This document shows, piece by piece, positions 40,301 through 49,915 of a DNA stretch of 64,000 bases (its first letter is position 1; the number at the start of each line of letters is the position of its first letter). The position numbers and the translations under genes are program-made. Under the pieces are notes generated by a model. The model ran no database searches. It was not told the DNA's origin and saw nothing but the letters and a program-made list of their open reading frames with translations. Source of the stretch: Leptospirillum ferrooxidans C2-3 (GTDB taxonomy: Bacteria; Nitrospirota; Leptospirillia; Leptospirillales; Leptospirillaceae); NCBI RefSeq assembly GCF_000284315.1, contig NC_017094.1:837486-901485 (forward strand), in the 5' to 3' direction.

Positions 40301-40699
40301 ATGTCAATGACTGATCCTATTGCAGATCTCTTAACCAGAATTCGCAATGCTAATATGAGACTTCATGCTCAAGTTAATTGCCAACATTCTAAAATTAAAG
40401 AAGAAATCTGCAGAATCTTAAAAGAAGAAGGGTTTATTTCTTCTTATTCTGTCGAAGAACAAAATTCCAAAAAAGATTTACTGATCTCCCTGAGATACGT
40501 AAAAGATAGAAAAAAAATATTAACCGGAATTAAAAGAATCTCTTCTCCTGGTTTACGGGTATATCGAAAAAGTGATGAACATAAATCTCTCATGGGTGGG
40601 CTTGGCGTAACAATTCTTACCACTTCAAAAGGTGTAATGACAGATACTAAAGCAAAATCCGAAAACCTCGGTGGAGAAGTTATCTGTCAAGTTTGGTAA
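40301..40699 (+). CDS. rpsH: 30S ribosomal protein S8
   Basis: 132 aa. It starts 'MTDPIADLLTRIRNAN' and has the C-terminal 'GGEVICQVW' signature. In E. coli S8 autoregulates the spc operon at the rplE translation start; no matching site was recognised here. Confidence 0.97.
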   Translation: MSMTDPIADLLTRIRNANMRLHAQVNCQHSKIKEEICRILKEEGFISSYSVEEQNSKKDLLISLRYVKDRKKILTGIKRISSPGLRVYRKSDEHKSLMGGLGVTILTTSKGVMTDTKAKSENLGGEVICQVW

Positions 40700-40722
40700 A
40701 ACGTTAACCAAAAGGAAATTCA

Positions 40723-41262
40723 ATGTCTAGAATTGGAAAAAAACCCATCGCAATTCCACTTGGGGTTGTCGTTATTGAAAAAGAAAAAACTCTTGAGTTT
40801 AAGGGCCCCCATGGAACATTAACTCATGAGCTTCCTGACGGTTTTACATTAGATAAAAAAGATAATGAACTCACATTAATTCGGCCAAGCGATGAACGGA
40901 AAGATAAGTCTTTTCACGGACTTCATCGTTCGTTAATAGCAAATAAAATTCAAGGTGTAAATGAGCCTTTCAAAAAAGTTCTTGAATTGGTCGGAATCGG
41001 TTACCGAGCTCAATTAAACGGATCTGTAATTTCTTTAAACGTTGGATTTACACATCCAGTAGAAATGCCACTACCTGCAGGAGTAAAGGCCTCTATCGAA
41101 AAACAAACAGTGATAACCTTAACTTGTTCTGATAAGCAACTATTAGGTCAATTTGCCGCGGACATCAGAGGAATCAAACCTCCAGAACCATACAAAGGTA
41201 AAGGCATTAAATACTCAGGTGAAAAAATCCTGAGAAAAGAAGGTAAAACCGGAAAAAAATAA
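40723..41262 (+). CDS. rplF: 50S ribosomal protein L6
   Basis: 179 aa, a duplicated alpha/beta fold. It begins 'SRIGKKPIAIP' and contains 'ELVGIGYRAQLNG' and the conserved C-terminal 'IKPPEPYKGKGIKYSGE'. Normal length. Confidence 0.97.
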   Translation: MSRIGKKPIAIPLGVVVIEKEKTLEFKGPHGTLTHELPDGFTLDKKDNELTLIRPSDERKDKSFHGLHRSLIANKIQGVNEPFKKVLELVGIGYRAQLNGSVISLNVGFTHPVEMPLPAGVKASIEKQTVITLTCSDKQLLGQFAADIRGIKPPEPYKGKGIKYSGEKILRKEGKTGKK

Positions 41263-41273
41263 AGGAGTAACAA

Positions 41274-41630
41274 TTGTCTAAAGATACAAGAGCCTCAACC
41301 CGAAAAATGAAACATACCCGGGTCAGAAAAAAAATACAGGGAACTCCTGAACGTCCTCGTTTGACAGTGTTCCGTAGCCTAAAATATATATATGCACAGG
41401 TTATTGATGATAAATCAGGTCATACTTTAGTATCAGCCTCTTCTTTGGTTAACTCTACCGCTAAGTCTAAAGATTCAGTCTTAGCAGCAAAAGAAGTTGG
41501 TTTAACTCTTGGCTCGTTAGCTAAAGAGAAGAATATACAAAAAGTTGTTTTTGACCGAGGTGGATATATTTATCACGGGCGGATAAAAGCCTTGGCTGAA
41601 GGAGCTCGAGAAGCTGGGCTTGAATTTTAA
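41274..41630 (+). CDS. rplR: 50S ribosomal protein L18
   Basis: 118 aa with a TTG start. '[27 protein letters not shown]' and the C-terminal '[21 protein letters not shown]' identify this 5S-rRNA-binding protein. Confidence 0.96.
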   Translation: MSKDTRASTRKMKHTRVRKKIQGTPERPRLTVFRSLKYIYAQVIDDKSGHTLVSASSLVNSTAKSKDSVLAAKEVGLTLGSLAKEKNIQKVVFDRGGYIYHGRIKALAEGAREAGLEF

Positions 41631-41657
41631 GGTATTTAATTACCAGGAGGACCATCA

Positions 41658-42140
41658 GTGATTCCCCAAACAGAACCAGGAACGATGAAAGATAAAGTAG
41701 TGTTTATCAACAGAGTATCAAAAGTTGTTAAAGGCGGTAAAAGATTTTCCTTTTCAGCCTTAGTCGTCGTAGGCGATGGTAATGGTAAAGTTGGCTTCGG
41801 AAAGGGAAAAGCTGGAGAAGTTCCTGATGCTATTAAGAAAGCTGTAGAAAATGCAAAAAAAAGTATGATCTCAGTTCCTCTTCGGCAGACCACGGTTCCT
41901 CATGAAGTATTGGGTCATTTTGGAGCGGAAGATGTAATGATCAAACCCGCCTCAGAAGGTACCGGTATGATCGCAGGTGGAGCGGTTCGAGCCGTCATGG
42001 AGGTATTGGGGGTTTCTAATATTCTTTGTAAATCTCTTGGCTCTGGCAATCCCTATAATGTAGTTAGGGCTACTATTGATGGCCTAAGTCAGCTTCATAG
42101 TTACCATGAGGTGATGTCAGAGAGAAAGTCTATAAATTAA
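41658..42140 (+). CDS. rpsE: 30S ribosomal protein S5
   Basis: 160 aa with a GTG start. The dsRBD-like half carries '[20 protein letters not shown]' and '[14 protein letters not shown]'. The C-terminal half has '[17 protein letters not shown]' and '[14 protein letters not shown]'. Confidence 0.96.
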   Translation: MIPQTEPGTMKDKVVFINRVSKVVKGGKRFSFSALVVVGDGNGKVGFGKGKAGEVPDAIKKAVENAKKSMISVPLRQTTVPHEVLGHFGAEDVMIKPASEGTGMIAGGAVRAVMEVLGVSNILCKSLGSGNPYNVVRATIDGLSQLHSYHEVMSERKSIN

Positions 42141-42162
42141 AACTCTAACGATTGAAGGTGAC

Positions 42163-42354
42163 ATGAATAATCCTCCACAGAACCTTGAAATTACATTGAA
42201 GAGGAGCCTTATTGGGGTTCCATTAAAAGTAAAGAAAGTGGCTTTGGCTATTGGCTTGTCCAAGCCCAATCAAACAGTTACAAGAGTTGATCATCCTACA
42301 ATTCAAGGTATGATTTTTAAAATTCAACATTTGATCGAAGTTAAAACAGTTTAA
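42163..42354 (+). CDS. rpmD: 50S ribosomal protein L30
   Basis: 63 aa. 'EITLKRSLIGVPLKVKKVALAIGL' and 'VDHPTIQGMIFKIQHLIEV' match the family. It lies between rpsE and rplO as in the standard spc operon. Confidence 0.94.
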   Translation: MNNPPQNLEITLKRSLIGVPLKVKKVALAIGLSKPNQTVTRVDHPTIQGMIFKIQHLIEVKTV

Positions 42355-42372
42355 TCATGTTATGAGGGCAAT

Positions 42373-42828
42373 ATGAAAATACACGATTTATCTCCAGCGC
42401 CAGGATCAACCCATCGAAAAAAAAGAGTTGGACGTGGTCCAGGCTCAGGTCATGGAAAAACTTCCACTAAAGGGCACAAAGGACAACATGCGAGATCGGG
42501 AGGCGTTAAGCCACCAGGGTTCGAAGGTGGCCAAATGCCTTTAGTCTTAAGGATTCCTAAACGAGGATTCACTCCTCTAAATAGGGATAATGTAGTTATC
42601 TACAATTTATCCCGGTTAGAAGAGTATTCATTTCCTGATAATAAAGTATCTTATGAAACCCTAGCAGATCTGGGAATTCTTAAAGGTAAGTTCGACAGAG
42701 TTAAAATACTAGGAAATGGTGAAGTTTCAAAAGCCTACATAATTGAAGATTTAGAAGTTAGTGTTTCAGCTAAAGAGAAAATTGAGTCAGCCGGTGGCCA
42801 AGTGGTCTCAACCTTAATTTCTCAATAA
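42373..42828 (+). CDS. rplO: 50S ribosomal protein L15
   Basis: 151 aa. The Gly/Arg/Lys-rich N-terminal arm 'KKRVGRGPGSGHGKTSTKGHKG' and 'FEGGQMPLVLRIPKRGF' are canonical. It immediately precedes secY. Confidence 0.97.
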   Translation: MKIHDLSPAPGSTHRKKRVGRGPGSGHGKTSTKGHKGQHARSGGVKPPGFEGGQMPLVLRIPKRGFTPLNRDNVVIYNLSRLEEYSFPDNKVSYETLADLGILKGKFDRVKILGNGEVSKAYIIEDLEVSVSAKEKIESAGGQVVSTLISQ

Positions 42829-42853
42829 ATCTTAATAGGTTAGGACTAAAACT

Positions 42854-44167
42854 TTGTTTGAAAGAATATCAAAAGTAATCGGGAACATTGGAAAGATACC
42901 TGAGTTGCGTCAACGTATCCTATTCACTTTGGGGATGTTGGCTGTTTATCGAATTGGTGCATATATTCCAACGCCTGGTGTAAATGGCAATGCCTTATCT
43001 GCTTATTTACACCAAAACGGTGGAGCACTAATAGGTTTTTTTGATATGTTTTCCGGCGGTGCTCTATCAAGGCTCACAATTTTCGCCTTAGGTATAATGC
43101 CATATATATCTGCATCTATTATTCTTCAATTACTTACAGTTGTACATCCTTCCCTTCAGGCTCTGGCAAAAGAAGGAGAGCGCGGAAGGAAAGTGATTAC
43201 AAAATATACTCGGTACTTAACTGTTCTAATCGCCCTTATTCAATCGTTTGGAATAGCGATTGGACTCGAGAGTATGAACCGGGGACAATTTGTTCCTCAT
43301 CCCGGATGGCCTTTTAGAATACTTGTCGTCATTACTCTAACCACAGCAACAACATTCATCATGTGGCTCGGTGAGCAGATTACTGAGCGAGGCGTTGGGA
43401 ATGGCATTAGTCTGATTATTTTTTCAGGGATTATTGCAAGACTGCCTTCAGCTATTTTAAACACCTATAAACTATATAACCAAGGGGAAATATCAGGTTT
43501 TTTAATTATTGGTTTAGTGGTTATGGTGGCTGTAATTGTCGGTTCTATAGTCTTTATAGAAACGGCAAGAAGGAAGGTTCCTGTACAATATGCAAAGAGA
43601 TTGGTAGGAAACAAAATGATGGGTGGCCAGTCTACTTATATCCCTTTAAAAATAAACACGGCAGGGGTGATTCCTCCCATATTTGCCTCATCATTAATAG
43701 CTTTTCCAGCAACAATTGCAAGTTTTATTACTCTTCCTTGGATTCAAAATATTGGCAAATCCTTAGCTCCTGGAAGTTTTTCGTATACATTACTTTACGT
43801 CCTGTTGATCATATTCTTCAGTTTTTTTTATACAGCTGTAGTGCTTAATCCAGCTGATATAGCGGAGAATATGCAAAAATATGGTGGTTATATTCCAGGA
43901 ATAAGACCAGGCCAAAACACGTCTACCTTTTTTTACGGAATCATGAATAGAATCACCTTAGTTGGAGCACTTTATTTATCATTGGTGTGTGTAGTCCCAG
44001 AACTCTTGATATATAAACTTCACGTCCCTTTTTACTTTGGGGGAACATCTCTGTTGATCGTAATAGGCGTATCCCTTGACACAGCCCAACAAATCGAGTC
44101 CTATATGATGTCAAAAAATTATGATGGATTCTTAAAGAAAACTCGAATTAAAGGGAGGGCCTCCTAA
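42854..44167 (+). CDS. secY: preprotein translocase subunit SecY
   Basis: 437 aa with ten predicted membrane helices. A plug-region motif 'FFDMFSGGALSRLTIFALGIMP', 'TERGVGNGISLIIF' and 'YAKRLVG' are present. It partners SecE (encoded at 16133). The start is TTG 42854, with TAGGA about 8 nt upstream. adk follows after 1 nt. Confidence 0.97.
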   Translation: MFERISKVIGNIGKIPELRQRILFTLGMLAVYRIGAYIPTPGVNGNALSAYLHQNGGALIGFFDMFSGGALSRLTIFALGIMPYISASIILQLLTVVHPSLQALAKEGERGRKVITKYTRYLTVLIALIQSFGIAIGLESMNRGQFVPHPGWPFRILVVITLTTATTFIMWLGEQITERGVGNGISLIIFSGIIARLPSAILNTYKLYNQGEISGFLIIGLVVMVAVIVGSIVFIETARRKVPVQYAKRLVGNKMMGGQSTYIPLKINTAGVIPPIFASSLIAFPATIASFITLPWIQNIGKSLAPGSFSYTLLYVLLIIFFSFFYTAVVLNPADIAENMQKYGGYIPGIRPGQNTSTFFYGIMNRITLVGALYLSLVCVVPELLIYKLHVPFYFGGTSLLIVIGVSLDTAQQIESYMMSKNYDGFLKKTRIKGRAS

Positions 44168-44168
44168 C

Positions 44169-44834
44169 TTGATAAATGCGAGAATTGTTTTTATTGGGCC
44201 TCCAGGGGTTGGAAAAGGTACCCAAGCTAATATTTTAGGAGAGCTCTATCACATCTCTAAGCTTGCAACTGGAGATCTACTACGCGATGCGCTTAAAAAC
44301 TCTACGACCATTGGCCTTAACGCTAAATCCTATATGGACAGCGGGCAATTGGTCCCAGACTCTTTAGTCTTAGAATTAATTTATGAAAATATTCTAGAAT
44401 TACCTTCAATGACAGGTTTCATACTGGATGGTTTTCCTAGAACTTTATCACAAGCTAAATCACTAGATGAATTTCTAGAAAAAAAAGGTTATAATCTCGA
44501 TTTGGCCATCGAATTTATTATGGATGAGGAAGACCGAATTGCTCGTTTATCTGGTAGACGATTATGTCCTCAGTGTCAACGGACTTATCATATACTCTAT
44601 GCTAAGCCAAAAGTTGACTCAATTTGTGATGTTTGCAAAGTTCCCTTAAAACAAAGAACTGACGATCATGAGGATATTATTAGACAAAGATCAGCCGTCT
44701 ACTGGGAAGCGACCAATCCTTTAATTGATTACTATAATAAAAAACACATTTTGAAGGTAGTCAATGCGAGTGAATCGATTTCCTCTGTTACAGAAAAAGT
44801 TAAAAATATATTTGAGAGTTTAGTCACTAAATGA
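44169..44834 (+). CDS. adk: adenylate kinase (zinc-LID type)
   Basis: 221 aa, AMP + ATP = 2 ADP. The P-loop 'GPPGVGKGTQA' is near residue 9, AMP-binding 'KLATGDLLRDAL' follows, and the LID domain has four cysteines ('CPQCQRTYH...CDVCKVPL') for structural zinc, as in many bacteria outside the Enterobacteria. The TTG start has GGGAGGG in the end of secY. It overlaps map by 4 nt. Confidence 0.96.
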   Translation: MINARIVFIGPPGVGKGTQANILGELYHISKLATGDLLRDALKNSTTIGLNAKSYMDSGQLVPDSLVLELIYENILELPSMTGFILDGFPRTLSQAKSLDEFLEKKGYNLDLAIEFIMDEEDRIARLSGRRLCPQCQRTYHILYAKPKVDSICDVCKVPLKQRTDDHEDIIRQRSAVYWEATNPLIDYYNKKHILKVVNASESISSVTEKVKNIFESLVTK

Positions 44835-45589
44835 TTTATCTTAAGACTGACCTTGAAATTAGTAAGATTAAAAAATCATCCCAAATCGTGGCTCTAGGTT
44901 TAGAAAAAATCAAACGCCAAATTAAACCAGGCACAACGCTACTAGAATTAGACAAAATAGCAGAAGAACATGCTAATTCCTGTGGAGCGAAGCCTGCATT
45001 TAAAGGTTATCATGCCTATCCTGCTTCATTGTGTACCTCAGTTAATGATGTAGTTGTCCATGGAATTCCATCCAACTATGCATTAAAAGAGGGGGATATC
45101 ATCGGGATCGATTATGGCGTTTTTTTTGATGGTTTTTATGGCGACGCGGCGATGACAGTAGCAGTTGGAGAGGTATCTGATTCAGCCAAAAAGCTTATAG
45201 CTGTAACAAAAGAATCTCTTCTCCTTGGTATTTCAGAGGCAAAGCCAGGAAACCGGCTAGGAGATATCGGATTTGCAGTTCAAGCACATGCTGAATCATT
45301 CGGCTTCTCTGTTGTCCGCAATTTTGTGGGACATGGAATTGGTAAAAAGCTCCATGAAGATCCCCAAATTCCTAATTATGGAACTCGAGGTAAAGGCATC
45401 AAGATTGAAGTTGGAATGGTGCTAGCCATCGAACCTATGGTAAATGCTGGTCATTACGAAACTACTGTTCTCGACGATGGTTGGACGGCTGTTACACGGG
45501 ATCATTCCTTATCCGCTCATTATGAGCACACTATAGCGATAACAAAAGAAGGTCCGGTAATACTTTCTCTATTGCCAGAGACTTTTTAA
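44831..45589 (+). CDS. map: methionine aminopeptidase type I
   Basis: 252-aa metalloprotease that removes N-terminal Met. The expected metal ligands are visible: two Asp in 'DYGVFFDGFYGDAAM', His in 'GHGIGKKLHEDP', Glu in 'AIEPMVNAG' and the final Glu in 'AHYEHTIAI'. Overlap with adk implies coupled translation; the adk-map-infA-rpmJ order is standard. Confidence 0.96.
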   Translation: MIYLKTDLEISKIKKSSQIVALGLEKIKRQIKPGTTLLELDKIAEEHANSCGAKPAFKGYHAYPASLCTSVNDVVVHGIPSNYALKEGDIIGIDYGVFFDGFYGDAAMTVAVGEVSDSAKKLIAVTKESLLLGISEAKPGNRLGDIGFAVQAHAESFGFSVVRNFVGHGIGKKLHEDPQIPNYGTRGKGIKIEVGMVLAIEPMVNAGHYETTVLDDGWTAVTRDHSLSAHYEHTIAITKEGPVILSLLPETF

Positions 45590-45598
45590 GGAGTATTT

Positions 45599-45817
45599 GT
45601 GCCAAAGGAAGATATTATTGAAGTTCAAGGTTCTGTCCTTGAGACCCTTCCAAACGCTATGTTTCGCGTCGAACTCGAAAACGGGCACAAGGTCCTTGCC
45701 CATATCTCCGGGAAAATGCGGATGCATTATATAAAAATTCTCCCGGGAGATAAAGTAACAATCGAACTATCTCCCTATGACTTAACCCGGGGAAGAATAA
45801 CTTACCGTTTTAAATGA
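45599..45817 (+). CDS. infA: translation initiation factor IF-1
   Basis: 72-aa OB-fold protein with a GTG start. '[22 protein letters not shown]', '[18 protein letters not shown]' and '[12 protein letters not shown]' are canonical. An AAGGAG Shine-Dalgarno precedes it. Confidence 0.96.
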   Translation: MPKEDIIEVQGSVLETLPNAMFRVELENGHKVLAHISGKMRMHYIKILPGDKVTIELSPYDLTRGRITYRFK

Positions 45818-45826
45818 GGGATTAAA

Positions 45827-45940
45827 ATGAAAGTGAGAGCATCAGTTAAACCGATTTGTTCTAAATGTAAAGTTATCAGACGCAAAGGCATTTTAAGAGT
45901 CAAGTGCGAAAACCCTAGACACAAACAGAGACAAGGTTAA
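45827..45940 (+). CDS. rpmJ: 50S ribosomal protein L36 (zinc type)
   Basis: 37-aa frame from ATG 45827 to the TAA at 45938-45940. '[20 protein letters not shown]' and the trailing '[11 protein letters not shown]' give the Cys3-His zinc set typical of L36. It sits between infA and rpsM, as expected. Confidence 0.95.
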   Translation: MKVRASVKPICSKCKVIRRKGILRVKCENPRHKQRQG

Positions 45941-45952
45941 GGAGGAGATCCA

Positions 45953-46324
45953 TTGGCACGTATTGTCGGAATCGATTTACCTAAAAATAAAAGAGTTGAA
46001 ATAGGGTTGACGTATATATATGGAATCGGCCGCTCCACTTCTCAAGAGCTTTTAGAAAAATCCCAGATAGACCCCAATAAAAGGGTGAAAGATTTAACGG
46101 ATGAAGAAACAGCAAAACTAAGGGAAATGATAGAAGCTCTCACCGTAGAAGGTGATTTGAGGCGGCAAGTTACACAAAATATCAAAAGAAAAATGGATAT
46201 CGGATGTTACGCTGGCCTCCGTCACCGAAGAGGTTTACCTGTTAGAGGGCAAAGAACCAAAACTAATGCAAGAACTCGCAAAGGGCCCAAAAAGGGGATC
46301 GGCGCAAAGAAAAAAACAGGGTAG
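45953..46324 (+). CDS. rpsM: 30S ribosomal protein S13
   Basis: 123 aa with TTG start and GGAGGAG Shine-Dalgarno. '[21 protein letters not shown]', '[11 protein letters not shown]' and the basic tail '[20 protein letters not shown]' are characteristic. It opens the alpha operon. Confidence 0.97.
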   Translation: MARIVGIDLPKNKRVEIGLTYIYGIGRSTSQELLEKSQIDPNKRVKDLTDEETAKLREMIEALTVEGDLRRQVTQNIKRKMDIGCYAGLRHRRGLPVRGQRTKTNARTRKGPKKGIGAKKKTG

Positions 46325-46358
46325 CGTTTTCTCTTAAAAATAAGATTATGGGGGATTA

Positions 46359-46745
46359 ATGGGCGTCAAAAAAACTACAAAGAAAAAAGACAAAAAGTCG
46401 ATTCCGATGGGTGTTATACATATCCATGCTTCTTTCAATAATACTATTGTCTCAATCGCAGACCCAAATGGCGATGTTGTTTCTTGGTCCAGTTCTGGAG
46501 CCCAAGGATTTAAGGGGTCTAGAAAAAGTACACCGTTTGCAGCCCAAAAAGCAGCTGAAGTAGCTGTAAAAAAAGCTGTCGATTCAGGAATGAAGTCTTG
46601 TGACGTATTTGTTAAGGGACCCGGTTCTGGTCGCGAGTCCGCTATTCGAGCGCTTCAGACATTTGGTGTAAAAATCAATCTTATAAAAGATGTCACTCCA
46701 ATTCCCCATAATGGATGCCGACCTCCAAAACGACGTCGGGTCTAA
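46359..46745 (+). CDS. rpsK: 30S ribosomal protein S11
   Basis: 128 aa. '[18 protein letters not shown]', '[14 protein letters not shown]' and '[13 protein letters not shown]' match the platform protein S11. Confidence 0.97.
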   Translation: MGVKKTTKKKDKKSIPMGVIHIHASFNNTIVSIADPNGDVVSWSSSGAQGFKGSRKSTPFAAQKAAEVAVKKAVDSGMKSCDVFVKGPGSGRESAIRALQTFGVKINLIKDVTPIPHNGCRPPKRRRV

Positions 46746-46780
46746 CAGCTTAGTTTCCACTTTACCCAAAGGAGAAAATT

Positions 46781-47410
46781 TTGGCTCGTTATCGCGGAGC
46801 AGTATGTAGGTTTTGTCGCCGGGAAGGCGTTAAACTTTTTCTAAAAGGTGTCCGATGCTTATCCTCTAAATGTGCAATTGATCGGAGAACATATCCCCCT
46901 GGTCAACATGGACAGGCGAGAGCAAAAATCTCTGAATATGGAACGCAATTAAGAGAAAAGCAAAAAGTGAAAAGAATTTTTGGTGTTTTAGAACGACAAT
47001 TCCGAATAGCTTTTGAGCAAGCTTCCAGAAAAAAAGGAATCACCGGAGAATCTCTCCTTGCTAGCTTAGAGTTGAGACTGGATAGCGTTGTATACAGAAT
47101 GGGCATTGGCACATCTAGGAATGAAGCAAGAATGCTTGTTACTCACGGTCATATTGAGGTTAATGGAAAAAAAGTAAATATTCCATCCTACCAATGTAAA
47201 TTGCATGATGCCATATCTTTAAAAACTAAAACGAGATCTAATGAGCGAATTCAGATCAATCTTAGAGATGTAGAAGCTCGCGGAACAGTACCTTCTTGGC
47301 TGGATCTCGATAAAACCAACTTTAAAGCAGTTGTTCGCGAGTTACCCAAAAGAGAAGAAATTAATATCCTTATATCGGAAAATCTCATCGTTGAGTTGTA
47401 TTCTAGGTGA
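46781..47410 (+). CDS. rpsD: 30S ribosomal protein S4 (zinc type)
   Basis: 209 aa with a TTG start. The N-terminal cysteines ('CRFCRREG', then 'CLSSKC') form the zinc knuckle of C+ S4 proteins. The S4 RNA-binding domain contains 'RLDSVVYRMGIGTSRNEARMLVTHGHI'. In E. coli S4 represses the alpha operon. Confidence 0.96.
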   Translation: MARYRGAVCRFCRREGVKLFLKGVRCLSSKCAIDRRTYPPGQHGQARAKISEYGTQLREKQKVKRIFGVLERQFRIAFEQASRKKGITGESLLASLELRLDSVVYRMGIGTSRNEARMLVTHGHIEVNGKKVNIPSYQCKLHDAISLKTKTRSNERIQINLRDVEARGTVPSWLDLDKTNFKAVVRELPKREEINILISENLIVELYSR

Positions 47411-47456
47411 TATAAGTTTTTTTCACTTCGTTATCTCTTATTAAGGAGCATCAGGC

Positions 47457-48434
47457 ATGAATATGTTTTCTGATTTTCAGATGCCTAAATCTGTCGTGAT
47501 TGATAATGAAACACAGACAGACCGATTTCTGAAAGTAGTTGTTGAACCATTTGAAAGAGGTTATGGAACGACCTTGGGAAATTCTCTAAGGAGAGTTTTA
47601 TTATCTTCGATCCCTGGAGCAGCTATTACTGCAATTAGGCATCGAGGTATCTTTCATGAGTTCTCAAACATTCCGGGTGTTCTTGAAGATGTTTCAGATA
47701 TTGTTTTGAACCTTAAGGAGGTTCGAGTCAAATCTCACCATACTGACCCTATATGGGTCCATTTGAAAGCGTCTGGTCCAGGTAGGGTAACCGCTGGCCA
47801 AATCGAGACACAAGGAGTTATTGAAATTCTTGATCCAGACCATCTAATTGCTACACTTGATAAGGGTGCAACTCTCGATTTAGATCTACAGGTTTCAATT
47901 GGACGTGGTTATGTTCCAGCGGACAGATCTAAAGAGGACTCTTTAGAAGTCGGAGTTATACCCATAGACGCAATCTATACTCCAATAAAAAAAGTTAATT
48001 TTTATGTAGATAGTACAAGAGTCGGAAGAATGACAGATTATGATCGTCTTACTATGGAAGTAGAAACAGATGGCAGTTTAACTCCCGAAGAAGCAATTGC
48101 TCAGGCTTCTTCTCTATTAAAAGAACACTTGAGTTTGTTCTCCTTCGAAGAGACTAACGCCTCCGCTTCTAACAGCGCAGCTCATGCTCTTAAAATAGAT
48201 CAAGTTTCCTCTGATCTTCTTGCAAAACCTGTGTCCGAACTCGATTTATCGCTTCGTGCGTTAAGTTGTTTGAAGAATGCTCATATCTCAACTGTTGGGG
48301 AGCTTATTCAAAAGTCTGAACATGAGCTTCTTGATACAAAAATCTTTGGAAGAAAATCTATTTCAGAAGTTCGAGACGCTCTTGGCGCGATAGGGCTCTC
48401 TCTCGGTTTGGATCTGGAAAGTACTCAGGCCTGA
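47457..48434 (+). CDS. rpoA: RNA polymerase alpha subunit
   Basis: 325 aa. The N-terminal dimerisation domain (about 1-235) has 'EPFERGYGTTLGNSLRRVLLSS'. A flexible linker joins the C-terminal domain (about 250-320) with 'LRALSCLKNAHISTVGEL' and 'FGRKSISEVRDALGAIGL', which contacts UP elements and activators. Length is normal, in contrast to the enlarged beta and beta-prime subunits in this genome. Confidence 0.97.
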   Translation: MNMFSDFQMPKSVVIDNETQTDRFLKVVVEPFERGYGTTLGNSLRRVLLSSIPGAAITAIRHRGIFHEFSNIPGVLEDVSDIVLNLKEVRVKSHHTDPIWVHLKASGPGRVTAGQIETQGVIEILDPDHLIATLDKGATLDLDLQVSIGRGYVPADRSKEDSLEVGVIPIDAIYTPIKKVNFYVDSTRVGRMTDYDRLTMEVETDGSLTPEEAIAQASSLLKEHLSLFSFEETNASASNSAAHALKIDQVSSDLLAKPVSELDLSLRALSCLKNAHISTVGELIQKSEHELLDTKIFGRKSISEVRDALGAIGLSLGLDLESTQA

Positions 48435-48487
48435 AATTTCACCCTGATCAATTTAAATGTATGGAAATGTGAGGGAAAGGACTACTA

Positions 48488-48946
48488 ATGAGGCACCGAC
48501 TACAGGGAAGGCAGTTTGGCAGAGATTCTAATCACCGCCAAGCTATGTTTCGCTCTTTAATTACAGCTTTTTTTGAGCACGAGAGAATTGAAACAACTCA
48601 TATGAAAGCTAAAGAACTTCGTCCAATGATTGAAAAAATGATCTCAAAGGCAAGGGTTAAGTCAGTTACAACTCTAAGAAGTCTTTTAAAAGTCATTAGA
48701 GACAAAGATGTCGCTTTTCATCTTTTAGATGAAGTGGCTCCGCGCTTTATTTCACGTCCTGGAGGCTATACCCGAATTGTTAAAACTAGACGTCGCATCG
48801 GGGATGGCGCCGAAATGGCTATCATTGAGTTGGTCGAATTGGGACAAAGTCTCTCCGATAAACGCTCAAAATCTAAAACTTCTCCACCAAAACCAAAATC
48901 TCCCTCTACTCCCACTACTGAGGCGAAAGAGTCTTCCGCAGTTTAG
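48488..48946 (+). CDS. rplQ: 50S ribosomal protein L17
   Basis: 152 aa. The core 'MRHRLQGRQFGRDSNHRQAMFRSL' and 'GGYTRIVKTRRRIGDGAEMAIIEL' are standard. A C-terminal Lys/Ser/Pro/Thr-rich tail of about 30 residues extends beyond the E. coli length. It is the last ribosomal gene of the supercluster. Confidence 0.96.
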   Translation: MRHRLQGRQFGRDSNHRQAMFRSLITAFFEHERIETTHMKAKELRPMIEKMISKARVKSVTTLRSLLKVIRDKDVAFHLLDEVAPRFISRPGGYTRIVKTRRRIGDGAEMAIIELVELGQSLSDKRSKSKTSPPKPKSPSTPTTEAKESSAV

Positions 48947-48968
48947 AAGTCTATAAGGGGAAGCGACT

Positions 48969-49394
48969 ATGGATCGACAGATCAGACTGATCTGGGCCAT
49001 TTTAGGTTTAACTGTTTCGTTGGTTCTAGTCGCCCTCTTAGTAGTTCGACACTCTCTTCATTCTCATCGACTTCTTTATGCTAGAGAGGCTCAGATCTTG
49101 GATGCCCGAGGTCTCTCGCCTTCTAAACTTAAAGAAAATTCTATTCAAGAACAATACAGGTCAAGATCTACCGAGCTTTGGTATTTAGGGCATGGTCATT
49201 TTGAATACCATGCACCTCCAACCATCCGCCTTATTTTAATCAAAAACGCAAATCACCAAAACCAAGGAAAGATGGATAAAGTCGAGGTCCTTCCTCATTA
49301 CGTCCGTTACTCCTTTTCTCTACCATTAGTCTCTCCAATAACTGTTGTAACTAATGGCGGTACATTTGTTTTTAAATTGGTTCCGGTCAACTAA
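48969..49394 (+). CDS. single-span membrane-anchored hypothetical protein
   Basis: 141 aa with one N-terminal membrane helix (about residues 6-26) and a predicted periplasmic domain rich in beta-strand pattern. I do not recognise the family. An AAGGGGAAG Shine-Dalgarno precedes ATG 48969. It follows rplQ by 22 nt and precedes a secreted protein by 23 nt, so it may be transcribed from the alpha operon or with the next two genes. Confidence 0.65.
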   Translation: MDRQIRLIWAILGLTVSLVLVALLVVRHSLHSHRLLYAREAQILDARGLSPSKLKENSIQEQYRSRSTELWYLGHGHFEYHAPPTIRLILIKNANHQNQGKMDKVEVLPHYVRYSFSLPLVSPITVVTNGGTFVFKLVPVN

Positions 49395-49417
49395 CCTTTT
49401 TTCTATAGGGAGCTAAT

Positions 49418-49909
49418 ATGAAACTACATAGGATATTTCTTGTTTCTTGCATAAGTCTTTCTATGATAATGTTTTCCGCTATTTTTCATCCTCGATCCGG
49501 TTATGCAGATAGCAGCTCTTTTGATATGAACACATTCCAATCACAAATGCATTCTGATTTCATTTTGCCATCTGTTCTTGTAACACATCCAGGACCAATG
49601 TTTTATTTTAAAAATTCAAAAGAATTAAAACTTTCCGAACAGCAATTAAACAAAATAAAAAAAATCACCCATAAAATTATTCCCAAAACTCAAAAACAAC
49701 TCAAGCAAATTGAACGACTTAAAGGGAAATATCTAGATCTGATGAAATCTTCTAATCCAAATTACCATGCTTCCAGAAAACTCCTGCAATCTATTGGAAA
49801 ATTGGAAGCTATTGCTACTGCGGACCACCTAGAAGCCCATCTTGCTTGTTACAAAGTCCTGACTTCGGAACAAAAAAAGACTCTATCAACTCTGTTAGCC
49901 AAGCATTGA
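49418..49909 (+). CDS. Spy/CpxP-like periplasmic protein (LTxxQ type)
   Basis: 163 aa. A Sec signal peptide (about 1-30, ending near 'GYADS') precedes a helical domain with two repeats of the family motif: 'LKLSEQQLNKI' near residue 69 and 'VLTSEQKKTL' near 149. These resemble the LTxxQ motifs of Spy/CpxP envelope chaperones and metal-resistance sensors. One mature cysteine is present. Its role in envelope stress or metal response is inferred from the motif. GGGAGC precedes the ATG. Confidence 0.65.
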   Translation: MKLHRIFLVSCISLSMIMFSAIFHPRSGYADSSSFDMNTFQSQMHSDFILPSVLVTHPGPMFYFKNSKELKLSEQQLNKIKKITHKIIPKTQKQLKQIERLKGKYLDLMKSSNPNYHASRKLLQSIGKLEAIATADHLEAHLACYKVLTSEQKKTLSTLLAKH

Positions 49910-49915
49910 TTACTG

